NCBI RefSeq assembly: GCF_004168285.1
Contig: NZ_SEWF01000011.1
Location: 62,001 to 126,000, forward strand
From: Emticicia agri
GTDB lineage: Bacteria; Bacteroidota; Bacteroidia; Cytophagales; Spirosomataceae
Reading direction: 5' to 3'
DNA length: 64,000 nt
In this document: positions 1-8,311 of the stretch, in pieces
Layout: each line of letters opens with the position of its first letter
How positions within the stretch are numbered: position 1 is the first letter of the stretch
Made by a program: the position numbers and the translations under genes
Notes under the pieces: model-generated
Told to the model about the DNA's origin: nothing
The model's input: the letters and a program-made list of their open reading frames with translations, nothing else
Databases searched by the model: none

Positions 1-1
1 A

Positions 2-343
2 GGCATCGCTTTCTCGCTGAATTATGGCATTCGTATTATGCAAGCCAATGGTGTTGAGCCCAAGGTTATCCGTGCCGGAAAAGCCAATATGTTTTTGAGC
101 GATATTTTCAGTAATGCGCTGGTAAATGTAAGCAATACGCCTATTGAACTTTATGATACAGATGGTGCCAAAGGAGCAGCTTTAGGCGCAGGTTATGGTG
201 TAAGGCATTATAGCACGCCAAAAGAAGCCATGAGCAAACTGATAAAACTGAAAGTAATAGAGCCTAAATCAGCAGATGTAATGGCCTATCAGGAAGCTTA
301 TGATAACTGGAAAGTGGTTTTGGAGAAATTGATGGCGGAGTGA
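2..343 (+). CDS. FGGY-family carbohydrate kinase (xylulokinase-like), C-terminal part
   Basis: Only the last ~114 codons are present; the reading frame is open from the window edge. The fragment carries the C-terminal ATP-binding half typical of FGGY sugar kinases: a segment reading NVSNTPIELYDTDGAKGAALGAG, which fits the family's conserved ADP-binding Gly/Ala-rich loop near the C-terminus of xylulokinases, followed by an amphipathic tail. Members of the family phosphorylate pentoses or related polyols in the cytoplasm; xylulokinase is the closest match by eye, but the substrate cannot be fixed from this part. A strong intrinsic terminator follows 40 bp downstream, so the gene ends its transcription unit. 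The 5' end and any xylose isomerase neighbour lie outside the window. Confidence 0.75.
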   Translation, partial: GIAFSLNYGIRIMQANGVEPKVIRAGKANMFLSDIFSNALVNVSNTPIELYDTDGAKGAALGAGYGVRHYSTPKEAMSKLIKLKVIEPKSADVMAYQEAYDNWKVVLEKLMAE

Positions 344-381
344 TTATTAGCATCGTGCAAATTTCTACTATAGACAAATTG

Positions 382-431
382 AACGATAGATTATTTACCT
401 TACTTGAAGGCAAATAATCTATCGTTTTTTT
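382..431 (+). terminator. Intrinsic terminator after the sugar kinase gene
   Basis: A perfect 15-bp inverted repeat (AACGATAGATTATTT and its complement) encloses a ~15-nt loop and runs directly into a tract of eight T residues. It lies just downstream of the kinase stop codon and is the clearest terminator of this part of the window. Confidence 0.9.
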
Positions 432-566
432 CATCTCTTCTCGTCTAAAATCTTTGATCAAAAAGCAATTATTTATTGCAATGGAACTTTCATTAATAAT
501 ACTTCTGTATTACTTATGTATTTAAAAAATTTATGTAATTTGCAATACTTAAATAGATAGAATACT

Positions 567-749
567 ATGGCAAAAGTAGAAACACCTGCAGATAGATATG
601 TTCGTTTACTAAAGGAGAGGCATGGCCAGATTACCTCATCACCTGAAAAATCAAAACAGTTTTTACAAAGTATAGGCTTAACGGAAGTAGTAAAAAATAC
701 TGTTTCTATTAAAAGCCCTGCGAAACGCAGTCTAAGCAAGACTAATTAA
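567..749 (+). CDS. Small hypothetical protein upstream of an ART-like protein
   Basis: A 60-residue basic protein with no recognised family. It begins MAKVETPADRYVRLLKERHG and ends in a Lys/Ser-rich tail (SPAKRSLSKTN). It is predicted soluble, with no signal peptide or membrane segment. The stop codon lies 19 bp upstream of the start of the next gene on the same strand, so the two are very probably cotranscribed. A small protein directly upstream of an ADP-ribosyltransferase-like protein is the usual layout of a toxin-antitoxin pair, which suggests an antitoxin or partner role. This is inference from context only; no DNA-binding fold is evident. The start codon is an ATG preceded by an A+T-rich segment with a degenerate TAATTTG element about 30 bp upstream. 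Confidence 0.6.
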   Translation: MAKVETPADRYVRLLKERHGQITSSPEKSKQFLQSIGLTEVVKNTVSIKSPAKRSLSKTN

Positions 750-768
750 TTTATCACAATATAAACTA

Positions 769-1389
769 ATGTATTTTCATAAAACAAGTTTTGTTCTTGG
801 ATTTCATGGTTGTGATGAAAGTATCAGAGATGCTTTACTTAAAGGAGAAATAGCGCTACATTATAGTACGAATGAATGGGACTGGCTTGGGCATGGTATG
901 TATTTTTGGGAATCAAGCCCATTAAGAGCCTTGGAATACGCCATTGAATTAAAAAATAACCCTCATAGAACAGCCGGAAAAATAGAAAAGCCTTCTGTAA
1001 TTGGCGCAATAATAGATTTAGGAAATTGCTTTGACCTTCTACAACATGAAAATCTAAAAGTCCTTAAAGAGACTTATGATATACTTCAGTTAACCTACCA
1101 AAGTTCTGGCATACAACCGCCTAAAAATCGAATTAGTAAAGAAACCGGCGAACTTTTAATCAGGAAGCTGGATTGTCTGCTAATTAATGCCGTACATGAA
1201 TATAAAGAAAAACTGAACATAGACGAGCTTTATGATAGTGTGAGAGGTGTATTTTTTGAAGGTCCGGAACTATATCCAAACGCTGGTTTTAGAGAAAAAA
1301 ACCATGTACAGTTATGTGTTCGTAATCCAAATTGTATAAAAGGATATTTTTTGCCCAGAGAATTAGATACACGCTATCGAATACCTTAA
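769..1389 (+). CDS. Putative ADP-ribosyltransferase (ART/PARP-like) protein
   Basis: A 206-residue soluble protein. Three segments match the core of the ART/PARP fold in order and spacing. An N-terminal beta strand ends in FHGCD (His13 in the NAD-ribose-binding position). A WLGHGMYFWE motif (Tyr45) resembles the PARP G-x-G-x-Y-F loop. A C-terminal strand NHVQLCVRNPNCIKGYF aligns with the PARP segment that ends in an Ile-Lys-x-x-Tyr-like pattern; the catalytic Glu position falls on Gln181, with Glu176 nearby. If so, the triad would be H-Y-Q rather than H-Y-E, a variant found in mono-ART or inactive members. The product is probably a toxin or effector modifying a host target by NAD-dependent ADP-ribosylation; target unknown. 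It follows a 60-codon gene by 19 bp. No signal peptide. Family assignment is by motif only. Confidence 0.6.
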   Translation: MYFHKTSFVLGFHGCDESIRDALLKGEIALHYSTNEWDWLGHGMYFWESSPLRALEYAIELKNNPHRTAGKIEKPSVIGAIIDLGNCFDLLQHENLKVLKETYDILQLTYQSSGIQPPKNRISKETGELLIRKLDCLLINAVHEYKEKLNIDELYDSVRGVFFEGPELYPNAGFREKNHVQLCVRNPNCIKGYFLPRELDTRYRIP

Positions 1390-1593
1390 TTCAACAATAT
1401 CTTCTATTAAAAAAATCCTAAAAATCATCTGAATAACAAAAACTTCAATTCTTTTTACTACATTCGCAACAGAAAGAATAGTATGTTTGCATACAAATAA
1501 TGTATTCTTTTTAAAGAATTATTTTATAAACAAATAGCTGACTTTTGACCGAATATTAACTAAAATTCTGCCTTTTCTCATCAAAAACCATTT

Positions 1594-4053
1594 ATGAAAT
1601 TTATTAAGTTTTTTGTAAGTCTGCTCATTGCTGCTGGTTTAACTTACATACTGAATCGCCCACTGGGAGCCTTGCCCGCTCTTGGAAAATTATTCAGCCC
1701 ATTTGAGGGTTTCTGGCAAAATGGCGGCAATCAATCTGCTCCTGACGAACTTACTTTAGAAGGGATTAAAGAAGAGGTAAGTGTTATTTTCGACGATAAC
1801 CGTGTACCCCACGTTTTTGCAAAAAATGACGACGACCTTTATTTTGCACAAGGGTATCTGGTAGCACAAGACCGTCTATGGCAAATGGAATTTTATACCT
1901 TAGCTGCCTCGGGCCGGTTATCAGAAGTAGTAGGCGAAAGAGCCATTGAGTTGGACAGGTACAATCGTCGTATGGGTATGGCCGAAACTGCCAGAAAAAT
2001 AGCAGAAAGCTACAAAAAAGATGACATTGCCTTTAAAGTGCTGACAGCCTATACAGCCGGAGTAAATGCTTACCTGAAACAACTATCTTATAAAAATACG
2101 CCTGTAGAATATAAAATCATTGGCTATCAGCCAGAAGAATGGTCGCCTTATAAAACGATTCTGATGCTGATGAATATGCGTCAGGTACTGAATGGTGGTA
2201 GCGAAGACTTCAGAATGAGCAATGCACTGGCTAAATATGGCCCTGATATAATCAAAGACTTATTTCCTGATTATCCTGTTACAGAGTCTCCGATTATACC
2301 CGTAGGTACCAAATGGGAATTTACACCCGTACCTGTTCCGGCTGTTCCGGCCGAGATTGCCGCCAAACCACTTACTAAAGATGGCGCAGTAGCGTTGAAT
2401 ATAGCTGCCCCTGCCCCAGAAATTGGCAGTAATAACTGGGCAGTAGGCGGTGGCAAATCAGCTTCAGGCTTGCCTATTTTAGCGAATGACCCTCACTTAC
2501 AACTGACCTTACCCTCTATCTGGTATCAGATGCAGTTAAGCACGCCTACCATGAATGTCTATGGTGCTTGTTTGCCTGGTACACCGGGTGTAACCATTGG
2601 TTTCAACAAAGATATAGCCTGGGGGGTTACCAATGTAGGCTCTGATGTAATGGATTTTTATCAGATAAAATTCAAAGATAAAACACAGAAAGAATACTGG
2701 TACAACGGTGCATGGAAGCCTGTAACCATAAAAATAGAAGAATTTAAGATTAAAGGAAAAGAGGCTCTAAAAGATACTGTTTTTTATACGCATCATGGCC
2801 CTGTTTTGTATAACCACACAAGCGAAAAAAACTTCTCTAAAAATGTACCTGTCGGCCATGCCATGAAGTGGGTAGGTCATGAATTGGACAACTCTGATTT
2901 AATGGGCTTCTATTACCTGAATCGTGCGAAAAATTATGACGATTACCGAAAAGCCCTTACCTATTACAAAGCCCCTGCCCAGAACTTTGTTTTTGCCGAT
3001 AACCATAATGATATTGCCATTACCCCCAATGGTAAATTGCCATTGAAATGGAAAGAACAAGGCAAGTTTATATTAGATGGCTCTAACCCGGCACATGACT
3101 GGCAGGGCTGGATACCTGCAGAGCAGAATCCGACTGTGAAGAACCCGCCTCGTGGATTTGTGAGTTCGGCCAACCAGTTTTCTACTGACCCCACTTATCC
3201 TTATTATTTAGGCTGGAAATTTGCCCCTGCCGAAAGAGGTATCCGTATCAACGAGCGTCTGGAAGCTATGCAAAAAGCAACTATTGATAGTTTGCGTTCG
3301 GTACAAAATGATAATTTTAATGTAGAAGCCCGCAGAGTTTTACCAGATGTATTAAAGATTTTAGCAGAAGACCCCGCTAATGCAAGCAATTCAGCGTATC
3401 AGGCTTTGGCAAAATGGAATATGAAAAATGACCCTTATGAAGTTGGGCCGACTATTTTTGAAAGATGGGTAAAAGAACTGCGCATATGGGTATGGGAGGA
3501 TGATTTTTCTGTGCAAAGTGAAAAAGAACCAATGAGCCATCCAACGAGAGATATAACCTGGAATTTAATTAAAAATACCCCTGATGCCAAATGGTTTGAT
3601 AATCTGAATACGAAAGATAAAGTTGAAACCATGCAGGATATTGTGAAAGAGAGTTTCAAAGCAACCGTAGATTCGCTGACTGCTAAACTTGGCCCATTGA
3701 ATGCAGAGACATGGGCATGGACCAAAGTAAAAAGTACAGATATTAATCATTTGGGCAGGCTACCCGGCTTTGGTAAACAAGATATACCCAATGGCGGCGG
3801 CGGTGGTATTGTCAATGCTACATCAGAAACACATGGCCCTTCATGGCGGATGGTAGTACAATTAGATAAAACCTGGCCTAAAGCCTACGGACTGTATCCG
3901 GGTGGACAATCGGGTAACCCGGGAAGCCCTTATTATGACAATATGGTTGACAAATGGGCAAAAGGTGAACTAAACGAATTGTTATTTATGAAAACAAAAG
4001 ATGAAAAAAGTAACAGAATCGTATCGACCACTAAAATAAGCGGAAAGAAATAA
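1594..4053 (+). CDS. Penicillin acylase family protein (Ntn hydrolase)
   Basis: An 819-residue precursor of the penicillin amidase family (PF01804), the usual length for the group. A hydrophobic N-terminal segment (residues ~3-22) acts as a signal or anchor, placing the enzyme in the periplasm. The autoprocessing site is visible: GSNNWAVGG with Ser279 as the predicted new N-terminal nucleophile, which would split the chain into a ~250-residue alpha subunit and a ~540-residue beta subunit. The beta part contains NDPHL shortly after the nucleophile and a conserved Asn in the C-terminal half, as in the family. These enzymes hydrolyse amides such as acyl-homoserine lactones, penicillins or acylated peptides; the natural substrate cannot be told. 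The downstream small membrane protein starts 49 bp later and may be cotranscribed. Confidence 0.9.
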   Translation: MKFIKFFVSLLIAAGLTYILNRPLGALPALGKLFSPFEGFWQNGGNQSAPDELTLEGIKEEVSVIFDDNRVPHVFAKNDDDLYFAQGYLVAQDRLWQMEFYTLAASGRLSEVVGERAIELDRYNRRMGMAETARKIAESYKKDDIAFKVLTAYTAGVNAYLKQLSYKNTPVEYKIIGYQPEEWSPYKTILMLMNMRQVLNGGSEDFRMSNALAKYGPDIIKDLFPDYPVTESPIIPVGTKWEFTPVPVPAVPAEIAAKPLTKDGAVALNIAAPAPEIGSNNWAVGGGKSASGLPILANDPHLQLTLPSIWYQMQLSTPTMNVYGACLPGTPGVTIGFNKDIAWGVTNVGSDVMDFYQIKFKDKTQKEYWYNGAWKPVTIKIEEFKIKGKEALKDTVFYTHHGPVLYNHTSEKNFSKNVPVGHAMKWVGHELDNSDLMGFYYLNRAKNYDDYRKALTYYKAPAQNFVFADNHNDIAITPNGKLPLKWKEQGKFILDGSNPAHDWQGWIPAEQNPTVKNPPRGFVSSANQFSTDPTYPYYLGWKFAPAERGIRINERLEAMQKATIDSLRSVQNDNFNVEARRVLPDVLKILAEDPANASNSAYQALAKWNMKNDPYEVGPTIFERWVKELRIWVWEDDFSVQSEKEPMSHPTRDITWNLIKNTPDAKWFDNLNTKDKVETMQDIVKESFKATVDSLTAKLGPLNAETWAWTKVKSTDINHLGRLPGFGKQDIPNGGGGGIVNATSETHGPSWRMVVQLDKTWPKAYGLYPGGQSGNPGSPYYDNMVDKWAKGELNELLFMKTKDEKSNRIVSTTKISGKK

Positions 4054-4102
4054 GTGTTTTCAGACCTGATTTTTTTTACTATCTCTTAAACGAAATTATC
4101 CG

Positions 4103-4459
4103 ATGCCTTATATAATTATTCTCGTTGTCAGTGCTATTGCACAATTATTTCTACCGTGGTGGGTTATCGCTCCTATTGCCTTTTTGGTAGGCATGATGAA
4201 ATCTAAATCAGCTGGTGGCTCTTTTTTTGCCGGAGCCGGAGCCATTATAACTCTATGGATAGCTTATGCCCTCTATCTGAATATTTCTTCTGACGGACTG
4301 ATGCTCGACCGTATTGGTGGTCTGTTTTCAGAGAGTCTGAAATTCCTGAAAAATATCCCTTATGAGGTTTCATTTTTTACTATTATGGCACTTATTGGAG
4401 CTTTAGTAGGTGGTTTTTCGGCTTTAGCAGGATATCAGTTCAAGCAATTAGTCAAATAA
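4103..4459 (+). CDS. Small integral membrane protein, function unknown
   Basis: A 118-residue protein with about four hydrophobic segments (approx. residues 3-31, 38-58, 80-95 and 94-114), so almost wholly embedded in the inner membrane. No catalytic or transport motif is recognised. It lies 49 bp downstream of the penicillin-acylase-family gene on the same strand and may share its transcript. The next gene downstream has its own promoter-like sequence. Confidence 0.7.
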   Translation: MPYIIILVVSAIAQLFLPWWVIAPIAFLVGMMKSKSAGGSFFAGAGAIITLWIAYALYLNISSDGLMLDRIGGLFSESLKFLKNIPYEVSFFTIMALIGALVGGFSALAGYQFKQLVK

Positions 4460-4495
4460 AAGCCTACATAATTCCTCTTTTTTGAGGGATTTTTC

Positions 4496-4503
4496 TATCT
4501 TTG
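4496..4503 (+). promoter_or_regulatory. Bacteroidota-type -7 promoter element
   Basis: The octamer TATCTTTG fits the TAnnTTTG -7 consensus of Bacteroidota sigma-ABfr promoters. It sits 73 bp upstream of the OmpH-like gene, in an A+T-rich spacer. A clear TTTG -33 box at the standard ~19-bp spacing was not found, so the call rests on the -7 element and position. Confidence 0.45.
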
Positions 4504-4575
4504 CAGGCTTTATTCCATTTATCAAATACTTTTCATAGTACACAAATATTGGGTGTACGCTAATTAATTTTTCAA

Positions 4576-5187
4576 ATGAAAAAACTTTCAGTTTTCGTTC
4601 TATTAGTTTCGCTTATTGCATGGGGTTGTGACAAATCAGCTTCTACTTCAACCACAGCAGGTGGAAAACAAGTAGCAGGTCGTATTGTTTATGTAAATAC
4701 AGATACCTTGCTTAACAAATATGATTATTATAAAGACATCAGTAAGGCTTCTGAAAATAAAAGATTTCAGTTAGAAAATGACTTACAGAATAAAGCCCGT
4801 ACCTTCCAGAACAAAGTAGCATTCTTTCAGCAAAGAGCTCAACAAGGCCACATGACTCAAGAGCAAGCACAAACTACCCAGATGCAATTGCAACAGGAGG
4901 AGCAGAACATCATGGCTTATCGTGATAAAAGTGCTCAGGCATTAGCACAGGAAGAAGGTAAAAAGACAGAAGATATTCTGAATAAAATTCATGAGTACCT
5001 GAAAGAGTTCAATACCTCAGACAAGTATGACATGGTAATCGGTTATTCTAAAGGTGGTGGTGTATTATATGCTAAAGAAGATTTAGACATTACCAAACAA
5101 GTATTAGAAGGTTTAAATAAGAAATATGCTGAAGACAAGAAAAGTGGCAAAATAACTATTGAAAAAGATAGTACGGCTAAAAAGTAA
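4576..5187 (+). CDS. OmpH/Skp family periplasmic chaperone-like lipoprotein
   Basis: A 203-residue protein with an N-terminal signal sequence ending at Cys18 (LIAWGC, a slightly atypical lipobox), followed by a Ser/Thr linker. The rest fits the OmpH/Skp family (PF03938): an opening beta strand (GRIVYVNTDTLLNKYD), a long Gln/Lys/Glu-rich helical region at residues ~60-135 that would form the coiled-coil tentacle, and a C-terminal strand-helix part (YDMVIGYSKGGGVLYA). Such proteins hold unfolded outer-membrane proteins in the periplasm. Being a lipoprotein is a variation on E. coli Skp, which is soluble. tatC follows after 49 bp on the same strand. Confidence 0.85.
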   Translation: MKKLSVFVLLVSLIAWGCDKSASTSTTAGGKQVAGRIVYVNTDTLLNKYDYYKDISKASENKRFQLENDLQNKARTFQNKVAFFQQRAQQGHMTQEQAQTTQMQLQQEEQNIMAYRDKSAQALAQEEGKKTEDILNKIHEYLKEFNTSDKYDMVIGYSKGGGVLYAKEDLDITKQVLEGLNKKYAEDKKSGKITIEKDSTAKK

Positions 5188-5236
5188 AACCATCTTGCGC
5201 TTTCTGCGTATGTTTAAAGAAAATTATTGAAATCAA

Positions 5237-6118
5237 ATGCCATTAGATCAAACTCCGTATTACGATTACGACGACGGTAAGGAAGAAGAAGTAGGTAAAG
5301 AGATGTCTTTTTTAGACCATCTCGAAGAACTTCGATGGCACCTAATCCGTGCGGCTGCAGCCATATTTTTCTTCATGATTTTTGCCTTTATCTATATTGA
5401 GGAAATTTATGAAACTGTTATCTTAGGCCCATCTAAGGTAGATTTCTGGACTTACCGTATGATGTGTAAGCTCGGGACAGCTGTTGGTGCACCCGGCCTT
5501 TGTGTTGAAAAACTACCATTTAGTTTAATGAGTCGGGAGGTATCGGGGCAATTTATTATGGCCTTTACTTCTGCGGCAATCATTGGTCTGGTCTTTGCGT
5601 TCCCTTATGTATTCTGGGAAATCTGGCGTTTCGTGAAACCCGGTTTAAAACCATCAGAAAGTAAGTCAGCCAGAGGTGCTGTTTTTTATGTTACTTTTTT
5701 ATTCTTTTCCGGGGTTTTATTCGGTTACTTTATTGTTTCGCCATTAGCCGTCAACTTTCTGGTTAATTTTCAGATTAGTAAGAGTATCGAAAATCAGTTT
5801 GATATTGGCTCCTATATTTCTTTGTTAGCTACACTTACATTAGCTTGCGGAGTGGCTTTCCAATTACCGGTTGCTATATTTGTATTAACCAAGATTGGGG
5901 TTATCGGGCCACAATTTATGAGAACCTATCGCAAGCATGCAGTAGTAGTTATTCTGATTGTAGCGGCTATTATTACGCCATCACCTGATGTTACCAGTCA
6001 GCTATTAGTAGCATTCCCACTCTATATTTTATATGAAGTAAGTATCGTTATATCGGCAAGGGAAGAAAAAAGACGCCTGGCCGAATTAGCTGCCGAGGGT
6101 AACGAAATAAAAGATTAA
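5237..6118 (+). CDS. tatC: Sec-independent protein translocase subunit TatC
   Basis: A 293-residue polytopic membrane protein with the TatC signature near the N-terminus (MSFLDHLEELRWHLIR, the conserved cytoplasmic region that binds the twin-arginine signal) and six predicted membrane segments. The second conserved region (WEIWRFVKPGLKPSE) follows the second membrane segment. The later TPSPDVTSQ motif precedes the last membrane helix. TatC recognises twin-arginine signal peptides and recruits TatA for export of folded proteins. The family is usually ~250 residues; here the first periplasmic loop is enlarged with two Cys (about residues 55-95), a feature I have the impression is usual in Bacteroidota. 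No tatA gene is adjacent in the window. Confidence 0.95.
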   Translation: MPLDQTPYYDYDDGKEEEVGKEMSFLDHLEELRWHLIRAAAAIFFFMIFAFIYIEEIYETVILGPSKVDFWTYRMMCKLGTAVGAPGLCVEKLPFSLMSREVSGQFIMAFTSAAIIGLVFAFPYVFWEIWRFVKPGLKPSESKSARGAVFYVTFLFFSGVLFGYFIVSPLAVNFLVNFQISKSIENQFDIGSYISLLATLTLACGVAFQLPVAIFVLTKIGVIGPQFMRTYRKHAVVVILIVAAIITPSPDVTSQLLVAFPLYILYEVSIVISAREEKRRLAELAAEGNEIKD

Positions 6119-6139
6119 TCTTAAGAATTATATTAAAGA

Positions 6140-6175
6140 GACTATCATAAATTTTATGGTAGCCTCCTTTTGTTT
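6140..6175. terminator. Terminator hairpin between convergent genes
   Basis: An A+T-rich inverted repeat (GAGaCTATCATAAA pairing with TTTTATGGTAGcCTC, allowing G-U) is followed on the plus strand by a T-rich run. It lies between the stop of tatC and the stop of the oppositely oriented iron-sulfur gene. Confidence 0.6.
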
Positions 6176-6178
6176 TCT

Positions 6179-6613
6179 TTAAGCTATAAAACCTATTTTG
6201 GTATGTGTGCCATCGCAAAAAGGTTTGTTTTCAGAAGAACCACAACGGCACAAGGCCGTAACTTTATGCTTTTTAGTAACATTGCCGTCTGAGTCCTTTA
6301 TTGATATATTACCATACACCAATAAAGGGCCGTTTTTGGTAGTTTCTACAATCGTTTCATTCTCTATTTGCTTCTCCTGCTCGCCTACTTCATTTTTGAA
6401 ATAAGATAATGCGCCCGAAGGGCATTTATCAATCTGTGCCATAATTTTCTCACCACTTTCATGCTCAGGCGTAACCCACGGACGCTTACGAGGGTCGAAT
6501 ACATTCGGTAAACCCCTGAAGCAGATAGCTGAGTGAATACACATATGCGGTTGCCAGACAACCGTTACCTCATTATTTGGATAATGCTTCGTGATTTTCT
6601 TTTGTTCTTCCAT
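6179..6613 (-). CDS. Fused (4Fe-4S) mono-cluster / CDGSH iron-sulfur protein
   Basis: A 144-residue cytoplasmic protein of two iron-sulfur modules. Residues ~8-72 fit the YjdI-like Fer4_19 family (PF06902), with conserved Cys in CIHSAIC and DKCPSGAL. Residues ~95-140 form a CDGSH (mitoNEET-like) zinc-finger-type module with the ligand set CRCGSSENKPFCDGTH (three Cys and one His, the pattern that binds a [2Fe-2S] cluster). The two modules are separate genes in many bacteria and fused in others; the protein likely carries two different cluster types for electron or cluster transfer. The physiological partner is not shown by the neighbourhood. It is a single gene, convergent with tatC. Confidence 0.88.
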   Translation of the reverse strand: MEEQKKITKHYPNNEVTVVWQPHMCIHSAICFRGLPNVFDPRKRPWVTPEHESGEKIMAQIDKCPSGALSYFKNEVGEQEKQIENETIVETTKNGPLLVYGNISIKDSDGNVTKKHKVTALCRCGSSENKPFCDGTHTKIGFIA

Positions 6614-6754
6614 TCAAGTCATAAATTTTATTCAATAATAAGCAAACTTATACTCATATCAAACTTGCCTATACGTAATCAGTTATATAGCATGTAAAAT
6701 TTCTATTAAAAGATTTTTTAAGAATTATTGAAAAAATAACTAAACAATTAGTTA

Positions 6755-6762
6755 TACATTTG
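6755..6762 (+). promoter_or_regulatory. Bacteroidota-type -7 promoter element
   Basis: TACATTTG fits the TAnnTTTG consensus. It ends 7 bp before the first ATG of the carboxypeptidase-regulatory-like gene, which would give a very short leader and may favour initiation at a downstream Met (Met2 or Met11). Confidence 0.4.
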
Positions 6763-6769
6763 CTTCTTA

Positions 6770-8029
6770 ATGATGAAATACTTATCCTATAAAACCTACA
6801 TGTTTACCAAGGCTATCACAATTGTTTTACTGTTACTCTGTTTTGCTTTACCGGGTGTTTGCCAGCTAAATATAGAAGGGCGTGTGATTGATGGGGCAGA
6901 TAACAAGCCTTTGATTTTTGCCAATGTATTTATTAGCAATACAACTAAGGGGCAGCAAACCGATGAAAAAGGCAGATTTAAACTGACAAATGTACCCTCA
7001 GGCACTATTGACCTGGTAATAAGTTATGTAGGCTATCAGACTTTCTCTTTACAACTGAAAGCCGATACCCTAAAAAAATCATTGTTAGTAATACTCAACG
7101 CCGATGCTATTGAGTTACAGGGAGTAACCGTCAAACGTGTCAGAGATGGTTTTAAGAAGTACTTCTATGTTTTTGAAGAAGGGTTTATGGGCAAAACCAA
7201 TTTTTCAAAAGAGTGCAAGCTGAAGAATCCGGGAGCCTTGACATTCAGTAAGAGTAATGATGATTCTGAACTGATTATCAGAGCCGAAGAACCACTGGAA
7301 ATTGAGAATAAAGTTTTAGGGTATGTAGTAAAATATCAGTTAGAAGAGTTCAGGTATAATTTCAAGGAGCATTATACTTCTTACTGGGGGTATCCTTTTT
7401 TTGAGGAAATGAAAACCAGGAGCGATAGAAGAAAAAAACAATGGATTGAGAATAGAAATAAAGCCTATTATGGCTCTTCACAACATTTTTTGAAAGCTCT
7501 GACAGAAGAGAAATTGAATGAAGAGGGCTATGTAATGCATACATTAATCAGGCAAGAGAAAAAATTCTTTTCTGTGCCTCTGGTAGCAGAGAAACGGGAT
7601 AGCACAGGTAATATCATTAATGAGGCATCTAAAGAAAAGATGATGGTCGATTCGACCGACCTTAAATTAAGAATCAATCAATCTTTAAAGAAAATCGCCA
7701 CTAACGGCTTTAGCCGACATGTACAGTATCTGGTAAGAACGCCTTTAAAAGAAAGTGAAATAGTAAGCCAGCATAAAGACTTGTTTGCGATTGAGTTCAG
7801 AAATCATTTATATGTAGTTTACAACAAAGAATTTGAAGAACCTCAATTTGCCAATGGTGGGTTGACCAATATCCCTCAAACTTCTATTATATCCTTACTT
7901 GAACCGCCTGCGCTGGTTGAGAAAAATGGACATCTGATTAACCCCTTAGCCTTCATTTTTGAGGGTAGATGGGGGAATGAAAAAATTGGTGAATTATTGC
8001 CTCTTGATTATCAGCCCGAATTACCTTAG
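6770..8029 (+). CDS. Secreted protein with CarboxypepD_reg-like domain
   Basis: A 419-residue protein with a signal peptide (hydrophobic run at residues ~16-31 ending PGVCQ) and then a ~90-residue carboxypeptidase-regulatory-like beta-sandwich (PF13715 type) starting INIEG-like and running through NKPLIFANVFI, TDEKGRFKL and DLVISYVGYQ. The remaining ~300 residues are unfamiliar, rich in charged residues, and are found in Bacteroidota after this domain; no TonB-receptor barrel or plug follows. Probably a periplasmic or outer-membrane-associated protein. Several Met codons are clustered at the start; the first was kept, although the -7 element lies very close to it. It stands alone between an oppositely oriented gene and the pnt operon. 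Confidence 0.75.
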   Translation: MMKYLSYKTYMFTKAITIVLLLLCFALPGVCQLNIEGRVIDGADNKPLIFANVFISNTTKGQQTDEKGRFKLTNVPSGTIDLVISYVGYQTFSLQLKADTLKKSLLVILNADAIELQGVTVKRVRDGFKKYFYVFEEGFMGKTNFSKECKLKNPGALTFSKSNDDSELIIRAEEPLEIENKVLGYVVKYQLEEFRYNFKEHYTSYWGYPFFEEMKTRSDRRKKQWIENRNKAYYGSSQHFLKALTEEKLNEEGYVMHTLIRQEKKFFSVPLVAEKRDSTGNIINEASKEKMMVDSTDLKLRINQSLKKIATNGFSRHVQYLVRTPLKESEIVSQHKDLFAIEFRNHLYVVYNKEFEEPQFANGGLTNIPQTSIISLLEPPALVEKNGHLINPLAFIFEGRWGNEKIGELLPLDYQPELP

Positions 8030-8077
8030 ACTATGTATCATGATTTTTTAAATCCTGGTTTTGTAAATATCTCAGCC

Positions 8078-8223
8078 TATCTATTCTATCGAAAGAATTA
8101 ATCAGAATTAGGGTTACCGACTTAACGGTTCGTCGGTACAAGAATCGCCATTCATATCTTCTCAGATACGTCGAAAAAACAGGGTAACATATAGGCTAAA
8201 AACAGCCTGTAAGTCGATAGATA
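8078..8223 (+). ncRNA. Candidate structured RNA upstream of pntAA
   Basis: A ~145-nt stretch of the 282-bp spacer with a dense set of complementary segments. There is a closing pair CTATCG (8086-8091) with CGATAG (8215-8220); a 7-bp hairpin TACCGAC/GTCGGTA (8115-8121/8132-8138); TATCT/AGATA around a 4-nt loop (8155-8168); AGGCT/AGCCT (8193-8197/8204-8208); and GGTTACC (8112-8118), which could pair with GGTAAC (8183-8188) as a long-range helix. It is richer in G+C than the flanking DNA and has no convincing ORF. It could be a free small RNA or the 5' leader of pntAA, whose GTG lies ~90 nt downstream. It was not matched to any RNA family I know. Confidence 0.4.
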
Positions 8224-8311
8224 ATTTAATTCCAATTTAAGTTATGAATATATTGATAAATATTTGAATTATTTCTATATTAGGGGCAACATAAACTAAG
8301 TTTACGACCCT

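Noticed and set aside
8078-8223. c-di-GMP or cobalamin riboswitch for the structured RNA.
   Set aside because: The GGTTACCGA string alone resembles part of a c-di-GMP-I motif, but the other conserved segments are missing; no cobalamin box is present.
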